Positions 35,526-49,190 are shown, counted from the first letter of the stretch. The stretch: DNA of 64,000 nt from Mytilus edulis (GCF_963676685.1 NC_092349.1:78752604-78816603); one strand, 5' to 3'. The notes: a model not told the origin generated them from the letters alone. Numbers and translations are program-made.

Positions 35526-37329
35526 CGGTACGTCTAAACACCGCTTGAAGGACCTCCTGATTGCACTCATGACATACGAAGTGCACTCAGGACCCTTTGT
35601 AGTCATCGCACACAGGATGGATGCATATATTCTTTATACGCTTCTTATTTTAGAGTTAAATTTGGTAGAATTTGTAATTCTTAGAAAATAATAAGGGCAC
35701 GTGTCACTGATTACACAACTACTGAGCCATGAATTATCCAATCAACAAAATTAATTGGATTATCTTTATTGTTGTTTTATACATTGTGTTGTTAGTACAG
35801 TGTGACCATGCGGGAAGTAATATTGTGACGTCTAGAATGAATATCACGATGTTTTAAGATTTTCGTCTTTTATTAAAATTTCGTTCCATAAATTTTTAAG
35901 TTTTATTCTTAATTTTATTATCATGTCCTGGACCAGTAATTAATTCTTTGCACGAGTTTGAAAAGGGAAATAATTATAAATGTTCATACTTTAAAAGAAT
36001 TTATATTAATTAAAGTTTTGTATATGGAATCCGTTCTAAACGGTAAAAGCCGTACTTTTCAAACAATCAAACTCATATACATGTAGTTAGATGTTATTTC
36101 TCATTTTTATCGAACTTGTCCAGGAATTTTATTTTTGAGTTATACGAATATTTTAAGAAATCCGTTTTTATTAAGTTTTTTTTCTCTAATTAAAGTCGTT
36201 TTGTCCAGTTTCACAAGCCTGAAACGAATTTCAATGCGAAAATAAATTCTGAAAATGAACTTGTCTCCGTTTTCGGCTCCGTTTTTTGAAAATTATGATA
36301 TTTTGGGTATAATTATTTCTAAAAAATATGTAAGTTAGATTGTAGTATCGAGAAATTTTAAAAAAAGAAGATGTGGTATGATTGCTAATGAGACAACTAT
36401 CCACAAAAGACCAAAATGACACAAACATTAACAAAGAAAGACTATTTCGAAGACAGTTTATTGACACGAAATCCGTTCAAACCACGACTAAGTCTTCGTG
36501 CACAGATTTCCGTTAAGGTTAAACTGAATATTGTACATAATTGTCTTCTCTTGTATAATGGTTTGTTGAGAATAAAGATATACAAATGTAATAAAATTTG
36601 ATATTCAGTCAACATTGTGTTTGTTTAAAAACTTGATTTAGAGAGAGAGATAGAGAAAAGAATCACACTGAAAAACAAAAATCGAACTTGTTACAGAAAA
36701 AAAACGCAACTATAAAATAATTTTCTTTATTCGTGAACTGCAAAACACAACAAATTAATTTACCCGTCATCATGAAAAATAAACTGAAAAAGCACATCGA
36801 ATGAGATATATGTTTTATTTTTTCTATATGCAAATTCATGTTAAAGGTAAAACTGAACTAAACAATACAATTCCTAAAAAACAATAAAGATAATCCAATC
36901 AATTTTGTTGATTGGATAATTTATGGCTCAGTAGTTGTGTAATCAGTGACACGTGCCCTCATTATTTTATAAGAATTAACATATCTATCTAAGTTCGATT
37001 CAGGCGCGGATCCAGAGGGGGGAGGGGGGTTCCGGGGGGGGGGGGGGGGTTGGAACCCCCCCTTTTTTAGGCCGATCAATGCATTTGAATGGGGACATGT
37101 AGTTGAACCCCCCTTTTTTTGCCCTGGGTTAGAACCCCCCCTTTTTAAAATGGCTGGATCCGCCCCTGCGATTTCAACTTCTACCAAAATTTAACTCTAA
37201 AATAAGAAGCGTATAACGAATATAAACATCCATCATGTGTGCAGATATGATTACGGTAATGGGTCCTGAGTGCACTTTGTATGTCCTGAGTGCACTCAGG
37301 AGGTCCTGAGCGGTTGTTTAGACGTACCC
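35526..37329. mobile_element. MULE-type non-autonomous element, 1.8 kb
   Basis: Termini CGGTACGTCTAAACACCGCT and inverted AGCGGTTGTTTAGACGTACCC. A perfect 9-base direct repeat GAAGAATAA flanks it (35517-35525 and 37330-37338); a 9-bp duplication is the mark of Mutator-like elements. The inverted arms run some 260 bases, through TTTTAGAGTTAAATTT, GGGCACGTGTCACTGATTAC, and ATCCAATCAACAAAATTAAT. The right arm is broken by the G-rich insertion at about 36995-37175. The interior (35790-36860) has no transposase. Confidence 0.85.
36995..37175. repeat. G-rich GGATCC repeat inserted in the MULE right arm
   Basis: GCGGATCCAGAGGGGGG.. to GGCTGGATCCGCCCCTGCG interrupts the otherwise continuous match between the two arms, so it arrived after the MULE. 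Confidence 0.7.
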
Positions 37330-37339
37330 GAAGAATAAA

Positions 37340-38200
37340 TCATTTCCTGAACCTAAAATACATTTATCTGTAATTAAAGAAAATTCGCCTAAAACATTCT
37401 CTCATATAATATTTAAACAATCAATTGTAAAATAATTAATTCAACGTCGGACTTTCTGTCTGTTTACTAATACTTTTCTTGTTCAGTTTAGTTTATACCC
37501 ATAATAGATGAACGGAAATAAGTACTTTTTTTAGGAAAATTTACAATTAGATGAACGGAATTAAGTACTTTTTAGGAAAATTTACAACTCAAATTTTCAA
37601 AAACAAAATTCTACACTTTTTACCTAGCTGGATGTTTTTCTCTGTCTCGAAGCCGCAACCTTTGACCCCGTATCAAACGTAGCGACCAACACCTCACATG
37701 ACGTATTCTCGATGTTGAGGTATTGACAATATACAATCACATTTATCAATCACATTTATCAATATACAGCAAGTAAGTAATTTGGTGTTGAATGCCAGTA
37801 GATCAGAATTTGTTAATTGAACTTTACCTGTTTAAGGGGCACTAGCTGCCAAATTCATGTTCTTCATCGATTTTAATAAAATTCACATAACGTGTATATA
37901 GTGTTGAATTGTTTATTAAAATGTTGCGCACAATCTTGGCTGATATGCATAAAACCATTATATTTCATGACACTGCATGAAAAAGAAATTGACTTATCGC
38001 ATAATACCAGAACCAGAGACATATATATTGTATCTAATATCTCTGCCAGAACTAAAAAATAAACTATAGTAAGTCCACATACACATAAGAGGGTATGGAT
38101 GTGAATTAACAGAATAGAGAACAAAGGACAAAGAAAAAAAGGAATAAAGAATAGTGAAAGAAAGAGAATAATGGAAAAAAGTGTAAGTTATTAAAAATAT
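37340..38200. other. Intergenic, minor duplication only
   Basis: A ~48-bp tandem duplication with AGATGAACGGAA..TAAGTACTTTTT at 37506-37592. Nothing else recognised. Confidence 0.5.
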
Positions 38201-38206
38201 AACTAA

Positions 38207-38480
38207 AACAAGAATGTGTCCCCAGTACACGGATGCCCCACTCGCACTATCATTTTCTATGTTCAGTGGACCGTGAAATTGGGGTAAGAACTCTAATTTG
38301 ACATTAAAATTAGAAAGATCATACCATAAGGAACATATATACTAAGTTTCAGGTTGATTGGACTTCAACTTCATCAAAAACTACCTCGACCAAAAACTTT
38401 AACCTGAAACAGGACGAACGAACGGAGGCACAGACCAGAACACATAATGCCCCTTTGCTATCGTAGGTGGGGCATAAAAA
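38207..38480 (+). repeat. Conserved dispersed repeat, ~270 bp
   Basis: Begins ACAAGAATGTGTCCCCAGTA and ends GTAGGTGGGGCATAAAAA; contains ATGTTCAGTGGACCGTGAAA. I recognise it as a repeat that stays unusually similar between bivalve genomes. No coding capacity. Confidence 0.6.
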
Positions 38481-39039
38481 GAAGACAGAAAAAAAGACAC
38501 CCCTCCGAGACGAGCCTTACATGCACTGTTATTACCCAAGGTTAATTTTACGGCGGCTCATTTTATTTTGGCTTAGAAATAAACATAATTGACAAGTTTC
38601 CTTCCCCTGCATTCTCGATCCCACATGTAAATAGCACGGTGATTTCAAAAAGACATTGATACATCATTACAACACTTGCCGTCAGTATTTGAATATATTG
38701 ATTAAGAAGGTATAGAAGATTAATGCACGCACACTATTATCCACCACTGGCCTAAATAGTTAGTCCGCAAACAACGAGGGTCATAAAAACCCAGCACTTT
38801 GAACACAGCCACCGGCATGGTGTGAATCTGAAAGCTTCCCACTATCCATTTCTACCCATAGAAAACTTTTGCCTTTCATTTATCAAAAATGAAATATGTT
38901 GATATTAATGGTATATAAGAATTATTGGGGAATTCAAACCATTCCTATTGTAAGTGATAAAACTAAATTTATATCAGGGTGATTGAAATGAGGAAAAAAA
39001 AGGGGGAATCAGGAGTTCAGGGCCCCCTGTTTGGGAAAA

Positions 39040-39145
39040 GAATTGGTTGATTATATATGGAATCACTGAGACATGGCAGGAGCAGGCCCCTCTTAGGCAG
39101 TCGGTGGGCCCCACTTATGAAAAATTCTGGATCCACCACTGTGGT
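39040..39145. repeat. GGATCC-type repeat fragment
   Basis: Contains AGACATGGCAGGAGCAGGCC, GGTGGGCCCCACTTATGAAA and ends TTCTGGATCCACCACTG, close to 16070-16140. Confidence 0.6.
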
Positions 39146-39229
39146 CATGGTGGTCTTCAGTTGTATTATCTTTAAAAAAAAAAATTACACCTGTATAGTG
39201 TATATTCTTTAGTGTAAATCAAGGGAAAA

Positions 39230-39850
39230 TACTGTGAACTATCTGTGCATTGGGGCTTATTAAAAGGTATTTCGGGGGGAAGAAAGAAGGGAGGGTGAGT
39301 CCATGGGAGGTAATCCCCACCCCTTTCAATTTGAGAATATGCTATTATCTTGTAAACGGTCCAGATCCCCATCCCTAAACCATATATATTCTTGAATGGG
39401 ACGATAAAACAAATCAAATGAAATTAAAAGGAGGTCTTTGGGGGTTACCCCACTCTGTTCAATTTGAGAATGTGCTATTATCTTGTGAACGATCCAGATC
39501 CCCACCCCTAAACCATATATATTCTTGTCGGGGACAATAAAATTAATAATGAAATAAAATAAAAGTGAAGTCCCACCCCCTCTAGTTTGAAAACTTGTAA
39601 ACGGTCAAGATCCCCACCCCTAAACCATATTTATATATTCTTGTATAGAACAATAAAACAAATCAAAGGAAATATAGGGAGAGTCCATGGGGTTCACCCC
39701 CACCCCCCCATGTTTGAGAAACTTTTAAATGGTTGAGATCCCCTGTCATCCAGTGGTTAGGTGAAAAAATTTCAGGATTCCTGATCCCCACCGTCAAACC
39801 ATATATATTCTTGTATGAGACAATAAAACAAATCAAATGAATATAGGATC
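39230..39850. repeat. Tandem repeat, four to five diverged units
   Basis: Units contain CTATTATCTTGTAAACGGTC, GATCCCCACCCCTAAACCAT and ATATATTCTTG..GACAATAAAACAAATC; spacing 115-175 bases. Continues into a GGATCC-type end at 39905. Confidence 0.75.
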
Positions 39851-39909
39851 ATCCCCTTTGTCTTGGGTTGGGAACCCCCCTTTTTAAAATGGCTGGATCC
39901 GCCCCGGCA

Positions 39910-42090
39910 TACCATCTAGCTAGCTATAAAGGCTTTAAAAATATGAAATCAAACAAGGAAATTAACAGTGTAGGCAACTGTTTTGAATTTAAAAAAAAGT
40001 CTTTTACATATATATAACAATGTTAAATTTTTTGTGCATTTATATTTGCTTATCGTATTTTCAATAATAAACAAAATTGCATGATTGAATATTGTAATTT
40101 AAGAAAAATCAGCATACATGATATAAAATGGGAAGTGGAAACTGGGAATTTGACAAAGAGACAACAACCCAATCAAAGAGTAGACAACGGCCGAAGGTCA
40201 CCTATGGGTCTTCAATGCAGTGAGAAAAATTTGGCACTGGTCTTCAGCTCATAAATATGTATCAGAAATGAAAACGAGATACAGCTTTCAGTTGTATTAA
40301 TAAAAACCTCACAATAAGTTCTGAATATCAGAATATACAGTATTGCAAGATTCTCTCAAAATGTACACATAGAGCTGAAAAACTGTCAGTGACTGTAAAA
40401 TTAATCATGCTTACATTAAAGTCCATGGAGTCCATCTTAATATGCATACTCTCGTAAAAAGGAATATAAGTATGCAATAGACATCAAGTTTTCAAAAATA
40501 AGAGTATCTATGCCATTAATTTACGACAAGATCTTAATCAAGTAATAATTTCGGTTTGTTTAAATATTTCGGAGGTTAGTATGACCTCCTCTTTGGTGAT
40601 GATGTTTTCGTTTTAAAGTTGGGAAAATTGTTTGTACATGTACCAACAAAAATAAAAACACAAATTCAATCTAGAATTATGTTTTTATCATTTTTTTATG
40701 TTTAGGTTGTCAGCAAAATGAAAAGGACAAGTATGCAGTTCAAAATTCAAAATGTGGATAAGTTGAGGTTCTAGGTCTTACCTTTGCAGATTTTCATATT
40801 TTGCATGAATGAATTCAAAGATTATATGATGGACAGCAGAGAAAGAAAAAAACAACTTTTCAATTATCCTGCTCCTGGATAAATGTAAAACATCTTGTTA
40901 TGCTCTGTTTTGATAGTGTTAGTGCATTCATCTTTCCAGTCTTTCCTCTAAATTGTAAGTTTTTGGTGAGTGTTCACCATGAATTTCAGTAAGTAACTTG
41001 TGGATTTACATGTATATACTCAAAATTTAGTACTAATATTAATGGGATTTTAGCATGACATCCTGCCAAATGCTTGTTAATCATGTTTATGTTCCAGAAC
41101 AAACAAGTATTTGGACTGTACGCATACAGTCTGCCCAATTTTAAGAAGTTGGTCAAGTTTATTACAAACAAATGTACAGTACAGATCAACATAACTGAAA
41201 TCTTTAATAGATTAATACAAAAAGTTTAATTGCAGTTAAAATAAAAACACAGGTTTGGTTGAGCTGGTACCAGACAGTACAAGTATACTTAAATGGTCTG
41301 ACTGTACACATATGGTGGGACTGTAAGTTCTGGACCATAAAAGTAAGATCCGAATACTGATATGGTCTGGAACATTTATACATGTCTTAAAATTAATATC
41401 AAACACATTGGTGTTTTTGAACTTGGTAATAAGTTATGTGATAGAACTATAATGTGTTGGGATATCAAAATCAAAAATATCCCATTTTTACTTTTAATAA
41501 AGAAGAAGATTATTGATGTATGTTTAAATGTATATTAAAATGAGACAGCAAGCCAACAACACAAAAAAAAAGGATAAAACATACATATTTTGTTTGTGTC
41601 AATGTTATAATTTCCAATATGTTCAAGGTATTTTTTCATTGAAATAAAACACAAATTGAAATCTGTCTGAACTTCAAAAGCTTAAAGAAATATTGTTTCT
41701 GTTGTCTGCATTTTGTATAATATATTGCAAATTCTTGTGAATAATGGAATGTTATTATAGTTGTCTAAAGTTTTAACTTTTAACATTGATCTTTATACTG
41801 TAAAATTCATAAATTATTGCGTGCATTTATTATTGCGATTCTGTCATTTTAGACTTAAATGCGATTTTAAATTTTACGATTTTGAAAAATCCTGTTTAAT
41901 CCATATAAAATATTTCATAATACGAGTTTAAATTATTGCGTTTACAACTCCGTTGCATTTTTCGCAATAAAAAAAAACTTGCATTAATTCCAAATTTACA
42001 GTATATATATATATTATGTATATAACTTGGGAAAATACCCAAATTTTATAAAGAAGAATAAATTAATTGATTGTTATATGGTATTAGAAT
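39910..42090. other. AT-rich intergenic sequence
   Basis: A SINE-like fragment at 40130-40215 (GGAAACTGGGAATTTGACAA..AGACAACGGCC). Otherwise no feature I can support. Confidence 0.45.
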
Positions 42091-42804
42091 AGGAAGATGT
42101 GGTATATTGCTAATTTGACAACCCTCCATCAGAGACCAAAGGATGTAGGCCGTTAGCAACTGATGACACTGGACAACCTTTAACATTTAACAATCAGTAA
42201 AATCCATACCGCATAGCTATTTTTATTGAAAATCATATTATTGCTACATGTATGAAAACAATTTTGTATAATCCATTACTTTAGATTTTATTGGTTCTTT
42301 TTCAGAAGGATTGAAATTCACCACCTAAAATAAATGGAGAAAACATAGAAACAAGACCAGAATAAATTCAAAGAAAAAAGTTGGATCAGTTATTATTTTC
42401 ATCACTCAGTCAATGATTTGAAGTTCTTTTAAATTCAAAAAAATATTGAAACCACAATAATATCAAAGTTCTGTGCTGAATGTCCAAAAAGTGGACTATA
42501 CCATCAAACAATGCTGGATGATAAGAAACTATTAATGTTTTGTGTTGAGGGATATTGTGAAAAAAATAGATTTACTTAAATAGCTACTAGTATGTTAAGC
42601 CTAACAATAGAGTTTTTATTGATTTCAAATGGCAAATAATTGTGTTTCAAGAAAGTATTCTATAATTCATGAATAAACATATATTGATACTTACATTATC
42701 TGCTTTGTTGTTTAAAAGTTTAGTTTTGAACAGTTAAAGAACAATATGCTAAATTAACATTTCCCAAGAAAAAAAGATATTCAATTAAAAAGATTCATCT
42801 TATA

Positions 42805-43276
42805 ATAATTTACTACTAAATAGAATACATTGTAACATACACATTACTGTTTATTTATATCTATATATTTACAATTAGAATCCCATAGGATTTTAATTTG
42901 TCCCATGGGATATTAAAAATCCCATGGGATAATAAAAATCCCATGGGATTTTTTTTGTCCCATGGGACAACAAATATCCCATGGGACTACAATAATCCCA
43001 TGGGACAAAAAAAAATCCCATGGGATTTAACCAAAATCCCATGGGATAATGGTAAATCCCATGGGATTTTGCCCTGTCCCATGGGATATTGAAAATCCCA
43101 TGTTTTTATAATTCAAATTGCAAAATAAATATGAAAGTAACTGTAGAAAACCAATGAAATTATTGAATCCCATGTAATTGTGCACATTTTGGTTATATAC
43201 ATGATATTGTAGCTCTTGTTTGAGGCGGCGGCGGATTTGCAAATGAGTGTTTTGCAAATTAAAAGTGTCCAGTGTT
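42805..43276 (-). repeat. Dispersed repeat carrying a palindrome array, copy 2 (inverted)
   Basis: Inverse of 24008-24480 over its whole length, including the flanking GGCGGCGGCGGAT and AAAAGTGTCCAGTGTT. Preceded at 42095-42180 by a SINE-like tail. Confidence 0.85.
42881..43086. repeat. Array of eleven TCCCATGGGA palindromes, copy 2
   Basis: Same length (206 bases) and same number of units as 24197-24402, with the imperfect unit (TCCCATAGGA) at the corresponding end. Spacer sequences are mostly shared in order. Confidence 0.95.
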
Positions 43277-43827
43277 AATATTTAAGTTTTACATATAAAT
43301 ATATAGATTTCTGTCAATAGTTGTGTCTATGTGCTTGATAAGTACAGATGCCACAGTTGGGATTTTAATCTAAAAAAAGTAAATGCGAGTAAAGACAGAT
43401 TTGTTTATGACTACAGTAAGAAACTACTTCAATGTATGTTATGTCACGTGGTTATGTAATATAAAGGTCGTTTTAAATAAAAGTTTCGGAACTTTAAAAA
43501 ATTGTTGCCTTCCAAAATACAACTTTTGGCACATTATAAAGAGTGAAATGCTACAAAGATTTTAATGCGCAGAGAAAAAGAATTTATTAATAAGTAATTT
43601 ATTTTTATCTTTTAATGATTCTACTATTAAAACAAAATGGTAAAAGATCGTAAAATGAGTATACAATGATAAAAAATAAAAAATAAAACACAAATAACCT
43701 ACGTTTTTATAATATAAACACAAATGATAGTTCCAGTAAATTAAAAAGCTTGGTATGGACACGTTTGGGCGTTTATACAAATGACACGCTTTGGCGCCCT
43801 TTGACAACTAGCCATGTTTTTGCCGGT

Positions 43828-44532
43828 GCATTACGTTTGCATTACTATTACATTTGCGCGCAAAAATCATTACGTGTGCGCGCAACTTTTGTTTACAAAT
43901 GCGCGCATTTATTTGACAGGTAAGCTCAGGTAATAAAACTTATTTATTTATAAATTTATTCAATTATTTTAAGTAAAAGTACCCTTTCCGTAGGTCAAAG
44001 TCACCTACTCACCCACGAGGAGGTGGAAGGATTCAAGCAGGATAAGTCGGTTGCATTATATTCTATCATTACGGAAAGTATAATTTTCATCATATACTAA
44101 CGATTTTTCCACCGATTTGCTATAAAAAAAAACTTAAAATGTTCGTGCCTTGAAAAACTTTACAAACTAACTTAAATAATTTACGAACTTAAAAGAGATC
44201 ACTATATTCGGGGTACTTGTTCCCCCTGACAAATTCGCAAGGAAGTTACAAGTATGCTGTAACATGTGTAAGTTAGAACGGAATTTATCATTAACACTAC
44301 ATTTTGTGTTAGAATTCAATATGAACAATTAATTTATAATTAAAATATATTTTCAAAGTTAATGCTTTTCAGTCATATCTAATAGGAAAATTATAGTCAT
44401 TTATATTTTATATTATTTATATTTTATCATATTCCCTTTTTTTTTACTGAGTTTACCTGTAAGATAAATGCGCGCAAATGTAATCAAAAGCTGCGCGCAA
44501 ATGTAATCAAAAGCTGCGCGCAAACGTAATGC
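43828..44532. mobile_element. 0.7-kb element with GCATTACGTTTGCGCGC ends
   Basis: Left part has GCATTACGTTTGC, TTACATTTGCGCGCAAAAAT, and AAATGCGCGCATTTA; the right part has the inverse, with AAGCTGCGCGCAAATGTAAT twice and CAAACGTAATGC. A related single end lies at 29458-29545. No target duplication established and no coding capacity. Confidence 0.6.
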
Positions 44533-44765
44533 GCCCGTTTTTTGCAGTTCAGTGACGTCGATGTGGACACGTTTGAGGGAATCGGACACGTTTGGGGGGA
44601 AGGACACGTTTCTGAGTGTTACATATATATATACACATGGAACAATGGATCTTCCTCCACGATGCTTATTTCCAACTTTAGCGAGCTCTGCACTATATTG
44701 GATACGGAAAACTGTGTGTGTTCGTAAGCAAAGGTCTCCGAAATGGTCTTATCGCACGATAACCA

Positions 44766-47700
44766 CACTGTAAATCTAAGTGTTAACAAATAGAACACTG
44801 CTTGAACGCTTTTTTGTAACACTTTTTGAACGTGTAATGGTGTTCCAAATGTTTACACTAGTGTTAATCAATTGAATGTGTGGTGTTCAGTTTTTAATGC
44901 CTTTGTGTTTCATTTGTGAACACTTGATGTTAGAGACCTTAACATTAGTGTTCAACGATTTAACGTGTCCGAATGTTCAAAATCTTAATACGTCGACGCG
45001 TTCAACAGCCATGTAACACTTTTTGAACGCACTGAACATGTTCAAAACCAGAAATGTTAAGATCCAGAACACCAGATGTTAACATTCAGAACAGTTGACA
45101 TAGGTGTTCAAAGTGATGGTGTTCAAATGTAGAACATGTTCTATTTTCAAGCGTACATAATGTTCCATAAATACTAAACTTAATTAAACTGTTATAAAAA
45201 CTATATTGAATCAGGCAAAATATAACAATAAAACATATTTTAACAAGTAATTCTTTATATAATCAAATGAGCATATATGTAAGACATGTAAAAAAAAGTA
45301 CACAAGAATACCTTATGATATCACAAGTAACAGTCAGTGAAATCACATACATAATGTTTTTAAATTGACTTCACATCACAAATAAGTATTTACCCCTACA
45401 TGAAAAGATAGTTGCTACATCATGTGTATCCTAACCGAAATGATAAGTAGATAGTTTATGATATAGATATTTGTCACAATGAAAGTTTAAAAGTTTGCAA
45501 ATTCCAAGAGTTCTTGTACGATCACACACAGTGAACGCTCCACTTTTCAGTGCATCTTCACTTAAAGCTATCAACTAAGTGGCATTTTATGTGTTGTTAT
45601 CAACTTCCAAATGTCAAAGTCATCCACAACAAGTAATGTCTATGAGCCTATATATCCTGCAAAATAAAATTTAAAATTAATAGAAGAGAGTTTTTTTTTT
45701 TATAAAACATCAAATTATGCAATGATTGTTATGCTTTAATTTCGATATATATTACGTCTAGAGTACAAATTGATATTATATGGCACTGAAATGCAAGTTT
45801 TGACATTATAAATTACAAAAGTCGATTTCTAGACCTAAGGTATACAGATATAGAAATGATACACCCACATAAGCTATTAATAAACATATATTGTCATACC
45901 TTTTTTTATATCTTTTTTTTTCCCAACACTTTATAGCATGCAGAAATGACCTTCGTGGGATTATTGGCTACCGGTTCCTAATTCAAACATTTCAATCTAA
46001 CGATTCCTGCAAATAAAAAAAAAAACGAATGCATTTTCTAAGTCAACTGAAATAGTGTTCCAAATGTTTACACTAGTGTTCATCAATTGAATGTGTGGTG
46101 TTCAGTTTTTAATGCCTTTGTGTTTCACTTTTGAACACTTGATGTTAGAGTTATTTAACACTTAGTGTTCATCAATTTAATGTGCAGTGTTCAGTTTTTA
46201 ATGCCTTTGTGTTTCATTTTTGAACACTTGATGTTAGAGTTATCAGTTAGTGTTCATCATTTGAATATGTGGTGTTCAATTTTTAATGCCTTTGTGTTTC
46301 ATTTTTGAACACTTCATGTTAGAGTTCTAAACACTTAGTGTTCATCAATTGAATGTGTGGTATTCAGTTTTTAATGCCTTTGTGTTTCATTTTTGAACAC
46401 TTTATGTTAGAGTTCTTAACACTTAGTGTTCAGCGATCTTCAGCTAATATACGTGGATAACTTGGCAACAATCATCATTTATTCTGTATAACAGACAGAC
46501 GATCACAGACTGGTTATTCATCAGTTTAGGAAATCATTTGTTATGAACGTTTAATCTAAATCCTGTTCTTTAATTCGTCTTTTATTTTGTTGAATATTTG
46601 GATATAACAGTTATGAATATTTGACAAATATATATCTGACATGAGAAAATAACAAGGAAGCCATCGAACTACCTATGGAGATTATCCTAATTTGTTACTC
46701 ACTTCTTTCATGTTCATGTGGGATAGAAGTCCCTTCTCCAGTTCTCTTCCTTATGTGTATCCATTCTTCGTTAAACCGCCTAAATCACCAGCCGATATCT
46801 GTTTCCGGTATTTGGTACCCTGGTATATTTTTTTTAACGCGAGGTGTTCAAAATTTCGAGCGATTTGAACACTGATTGAACATGTAATGTTAATAAACTG
46901 AACGGATCATGAAATAAGATAAACATCGACATATTTTTATTACGATATTATCATAACAGGCCTAATTGATATGCATTATTTTGTCACTTGTAAGTAAAAC
47001 TAGTAATAATAATAAAATAAGTTCATAAACTATACATATGTAACACAATTGTGTTTCATATCAATAATTATCAAGGAGTATTAATTAGGAAATTTATTAA
47101 AAAGGAATTAAACAATTCAATGACAATCATGTACGCTTTGGACACTTAATAACGATCTGTTCAAATATTATAGACATATATACCCTGAAGCCAATACATG
47201 ACCATGTCTACTATGAAATAACATGTATCCTTCAGGGGTTTAATTGCATAGTTTGACAATTAACCATAGACTAGAATGATTTAACATCCAGACGACTATG
47301 TAATCGGCCTACAGCTTAAGTATGGACCACTGGACTATATAAGATTCCTCAATGGGCTACAAGGACAAAATTCGATTAGACCACAATTCGATCAGGACAG
47401 ATTGGTACCGGAGATTCCGCCAAGGTCTCCCCCTCGTGGGTAGGCTGGAACTAATGTGCTTAATATCCGAAATACTCTAACAGGAACGAACAGTTATAAC
47501 ACTATACGATCACGTGCCCGTGTGAGATATTGAACATTCGAACAATTCAACTTTAAAGACAGTTTGTGAACATTCGAACATTTGAACTTTAGAATCTTTC
47601 TTGACTTTGTTTAATATTACATAATAAAATATATTTATTCAATTACTGACTATGTTACACATATATCCTGTATATGCCAGCTTGGAAGTTTAATATTTCC

Positions 47701-47997
47701 CAATTACTAAAATATTAGTAAAATATTCACAGATCATCATCCTGCGTATACATTCATATATTTTAAAGAATTTCTTTTTGAATTTGCCAATTAGAAGGAT
47801 AGAAAATCGGACAAACGACTGTCTTCTTTTTTTACATCATAATTTGAACACTGGTGTTCACTGTGTCTGAACACACATGTTAGTAGTTTTAACACAAACG
47901 TTAAAAGTTTGAACACGTCTCTAAGCATTAACATATGACGTTAAAACATTGAACATTCGGTGTACAAATTTTGAACGCGTCCGGTATATTTACAGTG
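44766..47997. mobile_element. CACTA-like non-autonomous element, 3.2 kb
   Basis: Termini CACTGTAAAT and ATTTACAGTG, with the dinucleotide CA on both outer sides (44764-44765, 47998-47999). Both ends are rich in subterminal repeats of GTGTTCAA/TTGAACAC and GTTAAC/TTAACATT. CACTA (EnSpm) elements have CACTA/G ends, subterminal repeats and 2-3 bp duplications. An internal tandem block lies at 46050-46440. No transposase frame is seen. Confidence 0.65.
46050..46445. repeat. Tandem repeat, ~90-bp unit, ~4-5 copies
   Basis: Each unit reads CTTAGTGTTCATCAATTGAA, GTGTTCAGTTTTTAATGCC, TTTGTGTTTCATTTTTGAAC, ACTTGATGTTAGAG. The same unit occurs once at 44845-44960. Confidence 0.9.
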
Positions 47998-47999
47998 CA

Positions 48000-49190
48000 G
48001 TAGCGATGAGTCGATCTCGAACAGTTCTTGTTAAAAGGCTCCTGTATGCCCACCACTCTCTTTTTATGATTGTATTGTATGCAATGGGTTTCCTTCTGAC
48101 CAACCTTCATTATGCTTGAGTTTCCCTAGCAAAAGGTTTAGGGGGTCTTCTTTATCTCGGATGGTCTTTAACATCGTTTAGTGCCTGATTTTTATTCTCA
48201 AACGACTTATAGTGGAATGGTGATGACCAACAATACGTGCAGTGGTTATAGCGACATCCCTGCTTCTCTCATGCTGATAATCTGCCATCTTGCTGCAGTT
48301 TAGAGTTGTCGAGGACCCATTACAAGGTGTCAATTACATAACTTTAAAAACTTGGTTATTTTAAGGTACAGAAGCTGCATGTGCAGATAAAAACTTATCG
48401 AGTCGATATTTATTGATTAAAATCAGGTGATACTTAAATAATGTTTAAGTTGTTCTATTTTACCAAATTATATTACAAAAAAATAAAAAGTGTTTTTTTT
48501 TAATTTCAATTTTAATTTGGTGTTGCAATACTTTTTTCCATGTGTATATATATAAGAAATGTAATATACTTTGACAGACGGTAAGATTGGAAAAAAAGTT
48601 ACATACATTTAAAAAAATCGTCCAATTCACTCAATTTATATGTTCATATAATATTAAAGTTTGATGTCAAATAAAATTAAAGCTGATGCATCACTCTTTC
48701 GTCTGATACCAATTTTTTGATGATATCTTTTCCCGTGAATTAATTATCAACGTTCCCGTGTAGGAATAAGATAAAGAAAAAAAAACCGAAAGTCACACTT
48801 AAACGCGATTTTACAAAAAAACTGCACCGTGGGAAAACTCTACGACAAGGCTAAACTGAAAGTGTTATGTTTACTCTATCTTCGTGGGAAATTTCAGTCA
48901 TCAGGTATATCGGTCCATAAGCGACTTTTCCCGATTTGTCACTCCACTAGAACATGATTTATTTATTAGTTGTAATCTAGATTTCATTTACTGTGAGTAT
49001 ACCTATACCGGTGCTTTGTGTCTATTGTTTCTTTGTGTTAGTTGTTTTGTGCCTCGTACCGATCCATTTAATTGAGACTTTTACAACTGAATTTTACAGT
49101 TTGTCCTTTACATCACTCTACCAGATTAGAGTGAGTGCTCAGTGCTCACAAACATATTAAACACCCCCAATTATTTATACACCTTGACAT
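48000..49190. other. Intergenic, nothing recognised
   Basis: No gene or pairable repeat that I can support. Confidence 0.45.
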
